Source of the DNA: Actinoplanes liguriensis | GTDB lineage: Bacteria; Actinomycetota; Actinomycetes; Mycobacteriales; Micromonosporaceae | NCBI GenBank assembly: GCA_000715855.1 | Contig: KL571248.1 | Coordinates: forward strand, 22,047-27,106 | Reading direction: 5' to 3' | Length of the DNA stretch: 5,060 bases | In this document: positions 1-4,402 of the stretch, piece after piece | Position numbering within the stretch: position 1 is the stretch's first letter | Layout of the letters: each line of letters starts with the position of its first letter | Position numbers and translations under genes: made by a program | Notes under the pieces: generated by a model | Databases searched by the model: none | Told to the model about the DNA's origin: nothing | What the model saw: only the letters and a program-made list of their open reading frames with translations

Positions 1-20
1 GAGATGTGTATAAGAGACAG
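1..20 (+). other. Nextera/Tn5 mosaic-end adapter remnant (sequencing artefact)
   Basis: Positions 2-20 read AGATGTGTATAAGAGACAG, identical to the 19-bp engineered Tn5 mosaic end ligated by Nextera tagmentation. The G at position 1 matches the last base before the mosaic end in the read-2 adapter (…CTCGG) and not the read-1 adapter (…GCGTC). The stretch is AT-rich in a roughly 70% GC window and sits exactly at the sequence edge inside an otherwise intact GH3 reading frame. It should be treated as untrimmed library adapter, not as a transposon end. Any reading frame that uses these bases, such as a plus-strand frame starting at position 6, is artificial. Confidence 0.96.
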
Positions 21-1228
21 GTGGGGAGGAGGGCGGATCGCAGGGTCCGGCGGTACGGCGGGGTCCCGCTGTACCAGTCGTCGAAGACGGTGTCGCCGAG
101 CGGCCCGATCACCGCGATCCGCCCGGCGGTGGCCGGGTCCAGCGGCAGGATGCCGTCGTTGCTGAGCAGGACGATCGAGGCGCGCGCCGCCTCGCGGGCC
201 AGTTCCCGGTGTGCCGCGCAGTCGATGATGCCGGGTGTGGTGGCCCGGTACGGGTCTTCGGCGGGGTTGAACTCGCCGAGCCGGATCCGTACGGACAGGA
301 TGTGCCGCACCGCGGCGTCCACGTCGGACTGGCTGATCAGCCCGCGTTCCAGCGCCGAGGTGTACCGGGCGATTGTCGGCGCGGCGTCGTCGCCTTCCTC
401 GGTGACGCAGTCGATGCCGGCCCGTAGCGCGGCCGCGAAGCCGGCCACGTGGTCGTCTTCCCAGTGCTGGTCGCCGGCGATGTTGTGGACCGCGTAGGCG
501 TCGCCGACCACCATCAGGTCGTCGGTGGACCAGCCGCGCAGCACCTCGTTGATCAGCGGGCTCAGGTGGGTGGGCCGCCCGTTGATCAGGTTGTAGGAGG
601 CCATCACCGCGACCGCGGCGCCGGCCTCGATGGCGGGGCGGTAGGCCGGCAGCTCGTATTCGTGCAGCACCCGTGGGGGCAGGTTGCTGCTGGTCAGGCA
701 CCGGTCGGTCTCGTTGTTGTAGGCCAGGAAGTGTTTCAGTGTGGGTGCGGTCCGCAGCCATTGCGGGTGGTCGCCGCGCAGGCCGCCGGCGTACGCGGTG
801 CTCAGCACCCCGGTCAGCCACGGGTCTTCGGAGAAGCCTTCCTCGTTGCGGCCCCACCGGGGGTCGCGCAGGAGGTTCACGACCGGGGCCCAGACGTTCA
901 GGCCGACCCGGTCGGGGTCCGCGTGGTGCATGGCGCGCACTTCGGCGCCGACCGCTTCGCCGACGCGGCGCAGCAGGTCGGGGTTCCAGCTGGTGGCGAG
1001 GCCGACCGCCTGGGGGAAGACGGTGGCCGTGCCGAGCCAGGCGACGCCGTGCAGGGCTTCGGTGCCGGTGCGGAAGCCGGCCATGCCGAGCGCGGGGACG
1101 GGCGCCTGGTGCTGGTGGAGCAGGGCGATCTTCTCGGCCGGGCTGAGCCGGGCGAGCAGGTCGGAGACACGGGTGGCGAGCTTCTGCTGCGGGTCGCGAA
1201 AGACGACGCGAGAGGGGGATTCGGTCAT
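21..1228 (-). CDS. Glycoside hydrolase family 3 beta-glycosidase (beta-glucosidase/beta-xylosidase type), 3'-truncated at contig end
   Basis: Retaining exo-beta-glycosidase releasing sugars from non-reducing ends. About 402 codons remain of a family usually 700-950 residues long. The translation starts MTESPSRVVFRDPQQKLATR and has no signal peptide, so the enzyme is probably cytoplasmic and acts on imported oligosaccharides. The (beta/alpha)8 domain shows TEALHGVAW then TVFPQAVGLATSWNP, D122-PRWGRNEEGFSEDP, the K165-H166-F motif, and MASYNLINGRPTH. D243, in MVVGDAYAV, is the expected catalytic nucleophile. The second domain begins near S356-NDGILPL and is lost, so the acid/base glutamate cannot be seen. 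The ALHGV and ATVFPQ segments lean to the beta-xylosidase-like side of GH3, but beta-glucosidase is equally possible. Family call sure, substrate unsure. ATG at 1228 has GAAGGAA nine bases upstream; an in-frame GTG lies directly before it. The truncation is technical, not biological. Confidence 0.93.
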
Positions 1229-1237
1229 CACAACGTG

Positions 1238-1244
1238 TTCCTTC
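1238..1244 (-). promoter_or_regulatory. Ribosome binding site of the GH3 gene
   Basis: The minus strand reads GAAGGAA, with nine bases before the ATG at 1228. The alternative GTG immediately upstream (1231-1229) would leave six bases, which is also workable, so the start is uncertain by one codon. Confidence 0.7.
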
Positions 1245-1261
1245 GGGGCCGTGCCCGATCG

Positions 1262-1275
1262 TTGGAGCGGTCCCG
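1262..1275 (-). promoter_or_regulatory. Weak CebR-like box upstream of GH3
   Basis: The plus strand reads TTGGAGCGGTCCCG. This matches 11 of 14 positions of the Streptomyces CebR operator TGGGAGCGCTCCCA, recalled from the literature. It lies between the 16-bp palindrome and the GH3 start, about 34 bases from the ATG. The dyad is imperfect, so this is suggestive only; chance GC-rich matches are possible. Confidence 0.35.
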
Positions 1276-1283
1276 ACAACAGC

Positions 1284-1299
1284 GTCGAAGCGCTTCGAC
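1284..1299. promoter_or_regulatory. Perfect 16-bp palindrome, LacI-family-type operator upstream of GH3
   Basis: GTCGAAGCGCTTCGAC equals its own reverse complement over all 16 bases. The core GAAGCGCTTC is centred on CG, as is typical of LacI-family operators controlling sugar genes in Gram-positive bacteria. Its nearer end is 55 bp upstream of the GH3 ATG, a good place for a repressor over a promoter. A TTGTCG hexamer on the minus strand (1301-1296) overlaps one arm and could be a -35, but no convincing -10 follows. This site suggests GH3 has its own sugar-responsive promoter and is not only read through from the ROK gene. No LacI-family gene is in the window. Confidence 0.7.
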
Positions 1300-1332
1300 A
1301 ACCGGGCGAAGAGATCCACGCGAGTGGTTTCG

Positions 1333-1343
1333 CGAATGTTTCG
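1333..1343. promoter_or_regulatory. Possible second operator dyad (CGAA-N3-TTCG)
   Basis: CGAATGTTTCG has 4-bp inverted arms around a 3-base spacer, and overlaps a TTCGCGAA palindrome at 1329-1336. The form recalls CGAAA-TTTCG-type boxes of actinobacterial xylose/xylobiose regulators. The arms are short and the assignment is weak. Confidence 0.25.
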
Positions 1344-1407
1344 GACGGAGTTCCCTGAGGCTCGCACCCTCGTCACGACTAGGTCAAGGTGCGGCACGCA
1401 TGTTTGG

Positions 1408-1429
1408 TCATCGATCGTTACATCGATGA
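1408..1429. repeat. Inverted repeat just after the ROK stop codon
   Basis: Perfect 8-bp arms TCATCGAT and ATCGATGA flank a 6-base spacer, starting one base beyond the ROK stop codon (1433-1431). It could form a small hairpin at the 3' end of the ROK transcript, but the stem is AT-rich and no T-tract follows, so it is not a classic intrinsic terminator. Alternatively, GTTACATCGATGAAC (1417-1431) is a near-palindrome centred on CG and could be an operator for the downstream GH3 gene. The sequence alone does not decide between these. Confidence 0.5.
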
Positions 1430-1430
1430 A

Positions 1431-2537
1431 CTAGCCGACCGGTTGCGGGATCCGTCCGGTGTCGACCTGATCGAGATGCGACACGGCGCCGCCGAGAGCG
1501 GCCGCATGCAGGCCCAATGTGGACGGTACGACGCGCGCCTTCGCGGCGTCGGTGTGCCGGCTCAGTTCGGCGGAGGCGGCCGGGATCAGCCAGTCGGCGA
1601 GAGTGGCGAAATGGTCGCCGAGGATCAGAACATCCGGACTGACCAGGTTCGTCAGCACTGCCAGGCCCTGCCCGAGGTAGCCGCCGGTGTGCGCCAGCGC
1701 GGCCAGGGCCACCTCGTCCCCGGCGCGGGCACGGACGGCGACCTGCTCGACGGCCGGGCCGAGGTCGGTCAGCGCCGCCGGATCAAAATCGGGCAACGCG
1801 CGCTTGACCAGCGTCTCGATCCCGGCCTGGTCCTGGAGTGTCGGGGAGCCGGCCGGGCCCAGCGTGAATGGTCCGAGCCGGCCGCCGCGCAGGACCTGGC
1901 CGTCCAGGATCAGGCCGGCCTCCAGGCCGGCGGCGCCCGAGACGTACGCCAGATCCTGCCCGGAGTGCCCGCCCCGCCGCTGCTCGGCGACGGCGGCCAG
2001 CATCGCGTGGCCGCCGACGGTGACGATCAGGTCTTTCTGCCGCAGCGAGCCGGAGAGCAACTCGCGCAGGTCGGGGGAGGGCACGGCCACGGTCAGCCCC
2101 AGCAGGTGCCGGCCCTGCTGCCGGACGCGGGACGCGGCCCGCTGGGCGAGCGCGACGATCTCGCTGTTCATCCGGCGTGGCTCGAACGCCCGGTGCCACA
2201 GCAGCAGCTGATCGCCGGAGTAGTCCACGGCGAGCGCGGTCAGCTGGCCCGGCGACACCTGGATGCCGATCGACGCGTACGCCGAGCCGTCCAGCGCCAG
2301 CACGGTCGCCGGCCGGCCGATCCGGTTCCCGCTCAGGCCGGTCTCGCGCAGCAGCCGATGCCCGATCAGGTCACCGGTCAGGCTGGAGACGGTCGCCTTG
2401 GTCAGCCCGGTCGACGACGCGATCGCGGCCCGCGAGCTCGGCCCGTGCGTGCGCAGGTGACGCAGCACCACGGCGAGGTTGGTGGTGCGCACGTCCGCGA
2501 AGTCGGCCGGCTGAGGTTCTGCCCGGGTAGTGGTCAA
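1431..2537 (-). CDS. ROK-family transcriptional repressor (XylR/NagC-like), zinc motif lost
   Basis: Sugar-responsive DNA-binding regulator, 368 residues. An N-terminal winged helix-turn-helix spans about residues 18-75, with the recognition region around SRAAIASSTGLTKATVSSL (35-53) and wing GRPATVLAL (74-82). The ROK domain keeps GLEAGLILDG (204-213), SPDVLILGD (300-308) and LGLHAAALGGA (341-351). It departs from the family in three ways. The CxCGxxGC zinc motif expected near residues 225-242 is absent and the protein has no cysteine. The usual NDANLAALAE segment reads GGHAMLAAVAE (175-185). The stretch before it is shortened. It is therefore not a sugar kinase and may sense ligand differently. 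Start is TTG at 2537, with GGAG six bases upstream; GTG at residue 16 would clip the helix-turn-helix flank. It is divergent from the transporter genes and co-directional with GH3, and probably controls both. Confidence 0.9.
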   Translation of the reverse strand: MTTTRAEPQPADFADVRTTNLAVVLRHLRTHGPSSRAAIASSTGLTKATVSSLTGDLIGHRLLRETGLSGNRIGRPATVLALDGSAYASIGIQVSPGQLTALAVDYSGDQLLLWHRAFEPRRMNSEIVALAQRAASRVRQQGRHLLGLTVAVPSPDLRELLSGSLRQKDLIVTVGGHAMLAAVAEQRRGGHSGQDLAYVSGAAGLEAGLILDGQVLRGGRLGPFTLGPAGSPTLQDQAGIETLVKRALPDFDPAALTDLGPAVEQVAVRARAGDEVALAALAHTGGYLGQGLAVLTNLVSPDVLILGDHFATLADWLIPAASAELSRHTDAAKARVVPSTLGLHAAALGGAVSHLDQVDTGRIPQPVG

Positions 2538-2543
2538 GTCAAG

Positions 2544-2547
2544 CTCC
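2544..2547 (-). promoter_or_regulatory. Ribosome binding site supporting the TTG start of the ROK gene
   Basis: The minus strand reads GGAG followed by six bases and then TTG. No ATG or GTG lies near the expected N-terminus, so this site decides for the rare TTG start. A weak start is common for regulators needed in small amounts. Confidence 0.6.
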
Positions 2548-2611
2548 GCTCTACCGGTCGCCGGCTCAATTCTGTGAACAATCTTGCCGCATCCCGACCC
2601 CTGTCCCGCCG

Positions 2612-2625
2612 TGGGTGCGCTCCCA
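2612..2625. promoter_or_regulatory. CebR-like operator upstream of the transporter promoter
   Basis: TGGGTGCGCTCCCA matches 13 of 14 bases of TGGGAGCGCTCCCA, the operator of the Streptomyces cello-oligosaccharide repressor CebR (LacI family). It ends eight bases before the proposed -35. The single mismatch breaks one base pair of the dyad. In Streptomyces this box controls cebEFG (binding protein and two permeases) and bglC (beta-glucosidase), the same type of genes as here. Its presence suggests control by a LacI-type regulator encoded elsewhere. Confidence 0.6.
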
Positions 2626-2633
2626 TCTGCACC

Positions 2634-2662
2634 TTGTCGGGTTGCGCCGCGTCAGTTAGCTT
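2634..2662 (+). promoter_or_regulatory. Putative sigma70-type promoter of the transporter operon
   Basis: TTGTCG (2634-2639), a 17-base spacer and TAGCTT (2657-2662, fitting the actinobacterial TANNNT -10) point toward the binding-protein gene. Transcription would start near 2669, leaving a leader of about 75 bases that contains the ROK-like operator. Spacing and hexamers are good, but no experimental support is available. Confidence 0.55.
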
Positions 2663-2675
2663 GTCTTCGATGCAC

Positions 2676-2700
2676 TTAGTTTAGAGCCTAGACAAACTAA
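2676..2700. promoter_or_regulatory. ROK/XylR-type inverted-repeat operator
   Basis: TTAGTTT-N11-AAACTAA, with perfect 7-bp arms, lies just downstream of the predicted transcription start in an AT-rich island. The arms resemble the outer half-sites of the Bacillus XylR operator (TTAGTTTGTTT…AAACAAACTAA), the best-known operator of a ROK repressor. XylR is related to the adjacent divergent gene product. Binding here would block the transporter promoter and may autoregulate the ROK gene. Confidence 0.65.
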
Positions 2701-2715
2701 AGCCTAGAAAGACTA
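2682..2715 (+). repeat. 16-bp-period direct repeat in the transporter leader
   Basis: Two 18-base copies (2682-2699 and 2698-2715) agree at 15 of 18 positions, each containing AGCCTAGA followed by ACTA. The first copy overlaps the right part of the TTAGTTT/AAACTAA inverted repeat. Repeated CTAGA/ACTA blocks at 16-bp spacing look like extra half-sites for the same regulator. Confidence 0.5.
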
Positions 2716-2726
2716 TCAAGTCACAT

Positions 2727-2733
2727 AGGAAGG
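2727..2733 (+). promoter_or_regulatory. Ribosome binding site of the substrate-binding protein gene
   Basis: AGGAAGG lies ten bases before the GTG at 2744. This supports GTG as the start; no in-frame ATG is available nearby and the signal peptide begins directly after it. Confidence 0.75.
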
Positions 2734-2743
2734 CAGGTGCGCC

Positions 2744-4402
2744 GTGGGCGCGTCTACGAACAGGCGTACTTTCCTGGGCCTGGCCGGCCTCGGCGCGGCC
2801 TCGATCGCCGGCCTCGGCGCCCTGGAGGGCTGCTCCAAGAAGCCCGGCTCCACCGGCACCGCCACCAACGCCGAGCAGGCCGCCGGCGTCGTGCCGGCGT
2901 TCAAGGACTCGAACCTGGTCGCGCCGGACATCAAGGGCATCCGCCCGATGGCCGACGGCTACGTGAAGTACCCGGCGAGTCTCGTCGACGCGATCACCGA
3001 GAAGGCGATCACCAGCGGGAAGCCGGTCACCGCGACCACCCCGTGGTGGGGCCCGGCCCCGCCGACCTCGAACAAGTACGTCGAGGCGGTCGGCGCCGAC
3101 ATGGGCGGCACGATCACGTTCAGCGTGCAGGACGGCAACACCTACGGCGACAAGCTGAACACCATGCTCGGCGCCCGGGACGTGCCCGACCTGACCTGCA
3201 TCCCGGGCTGGGAGATCAGCAAGCTGGCGCGGTTCTCGGACGGCGTGCACGTGCTCTTCGAGGACCTGACGCCGTACCTGGCCGGGGACAAGGCGAGCGC
3301 GTACCCGCTGCTGGCCGGCCTGGACACCGCCGCCTGGAAGGACTCGGTCTGGGGCGGCAAGCTGATGGGCGTCCCGTTCCCGACCGACTCGCCGTACCCG
3401 ACCGCGCTCTTCATCCGGCAGGACGTCGCCGACCAGCGCGGCATCGCGGCCCCGACCTCGCTCGACTCGCTCTACGAGTTCGGCAAGAAGTTCACCGACC
3501 CGGACAAGGGCGAGTGGGCGTTCGGTGACATCTTCCAGGAGGTGCTGCAGATCTGCGGCAACCCCGGCTCGCAGAACGGCTGGTTCAAGAGCGCCGACGG
3601 CAAGGTCCTCCACCGGTACGAGACCCCCCAGTACAAGCAGGCGGTCGAGTGGATGGCCCGGATCTACTCCGAGAAGTTGATCCACCCCGACCTGGCCAGC
3701 AGCAAGGGCGGTGACGTGGTCACGCTCTTCAAGGGCGGGAAGATCTTCTCGTACGCGACGGGCCTGGGCTCCTGGAAGGAGACCCAGCGCGAGATGACCC
3801 GTCAGGGCAAGGGCTTCAACATGCAGGCCGTGAAGGTCTTCGGCGTGGACGCGAGCACGCCGCCGGTGCGCTGGGGCGGCACCCCGTCGATCATGTGGAC
3901 CTTCATCAAGAAGGGGCTCGGCGAGGACCGGACCAAGGAGCTGCTGCGCGTGCTCAACTACACCGCGGCGCCGTTCGGCACCAAGGAGTACGAGCTGCAG
4001 AACTACGGCGTCGAGGGCACCCACTTCACCCGCGACGCCGGCGGCGCCCCGAAGACGAACGACGTCTTCACCAAGGAGTTCGCCAACCAGTTCATCTTCC
4101 TCGGCGGCCGGCCCGCCGTGGTGACCAGCGACCCCGACCTGCCGAACTACGCCAAGGACCTGGTCGGCTGGGGCAACGACGCCACCCGGTACCTGGAGAA
4201 GAACCCGTGGGAGGGGATCAAGGTCGAGGTGCCCACCGAGCAGGCCGCGATCGAGCAGCCCACGCAGGACAAGGTCACCGACATCCTGCGCGGCCGGCGT
4301 CCCCTGTCCGACTTCGAGAAGGTCGTGAGCGAGTGGAAGGCCGGCGGCGGCGACAAGGCGCGTGACTTCTACGCCAAGGTGCTGGCGGACAACGGCCGAT
4401 GA
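2744..4402 (+). CDS. Sugar ABC transporter substrate-binding lipoprotein (SBP family 1, LplA/LipO-like)
   Basis: Extracytoplasmic receptor that binds an oligosaccharide and delivers it to the membrane permeases; 552 residues, large for family 1 and similar to LplA/LipO-type proteins. The N-terminus carries a twin-arginine motif (R7-R8-T-F-L), a hydrophobic stretch (11-27) and a lipobox L27-E28-G29-C30, so it is probably exported folded by Tat and lipidated at C30. The acidic residue at -2 of the lipobox is unusual. The mature protein has typical family features: a beta-strand ITFSVQDGNTYGDKLNTMLG near residue 125, a DVPDLTC segment, and APFGTKEYELQNYGVEGTHF (409-428), characteristic of the LipO-like group. 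Start is GTG, with AGGAAGG ten bases upstream. It overlaps the permease gene by ATGA. Regulation is probably by both the CebR-like and ROK-like sites upstream. The bound sugar cannot be read from sequence; beta-linked oligosaccharides are inferred from context. Confidence 0.93.
   Translation: MGASTNRRTFLGLAGLGAASIAGLGALEGCSKKPGSTGTATNAEQAAGVVPAFKDSNLVAPDIKGIRPMADGYVKYPASLVDAITEKAITSGKPVTATTPWWGPAPPTSNKYVEAVGADMGGTITFSVQDGNTYGDKLNTMLGARDVPDLTCIPGWEISKLARFSDGVHVLFEDLTPYLAGDKASAYPLLAGLDTAAWKDSVWGGKLMGVPFPTDSPYPTALFIRQDVADQRGIAAPTSLDSLYEFGKKFTDPDKGEWAFGDIFQEVLQICGNPGSQNGWFKSADGKVLHRYETPQYKQAVEWMARIYSEKLIHPDLASSKGGDVVTLFKGGKIFSYATGLGSWKETQREMTRQGKGFNMQAVKVFGVDASTPPVRWGGTPSIMWTFIKKGLGEDRTKELLRVLNYTAAPFGTKEYELQNYGVEGTHFTRDAGGAPKTNDVFTKEFANQFIFLGGRPAVVTSDPDLPNYAKDLVGWGNDATRYLEKNPWEGIKVEVPTEQAAIEQPTQDKVTDILRGRRPLSDFEKVVSEWKAGGGDKARDFYAKVLADNGR

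Noticed and set aside
2..20. Native Tn5/IS50-type transposon end
   Set aside because: The mosaic end is an engineered hybrid used in library preparation, lies exactly at the sequence edge, and no transposase or target duplication is present.
6..497. Plus-strand ORF of 163 codons starting inside the first 20 bases
   Set aside because: Its start codon lies in the adapter sequence, and the opposite strand encodes a clearly recognisable GH3 protein. It is a high-GC shadow.
1359..1387. TTGACC on the minus strand (1387-1382) as a GH3 promoter -35
   Set aside because: The hexamer 17 bases on is CGAGCC, which is no -10, and neighbouring spacings give nothing better.
449..1429. Long plus-strand ORFs opposite GH3 (326 and 205 codons)
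   Set aside because: Low-complexity Val/Gly/Ala/Arg translations antisense to conserved GH3 motifs. GC-rich codon bias leaves antisense frames open.
2569..2582. ATTCTGTGAACAAT as a CRP-like or dyad site
   Set aside because: Only a few symmetric bases and the second half-site of a CRP box is absent.
1389..2684. 431-codon plus-strand ORF opposite the ROK gene
   Set aside because: No recognisable domain, Arg/Gln/Gly-rich, and it runs over the divergent promoter region. The minus-strand ROK frame has conserved motifs throughout.
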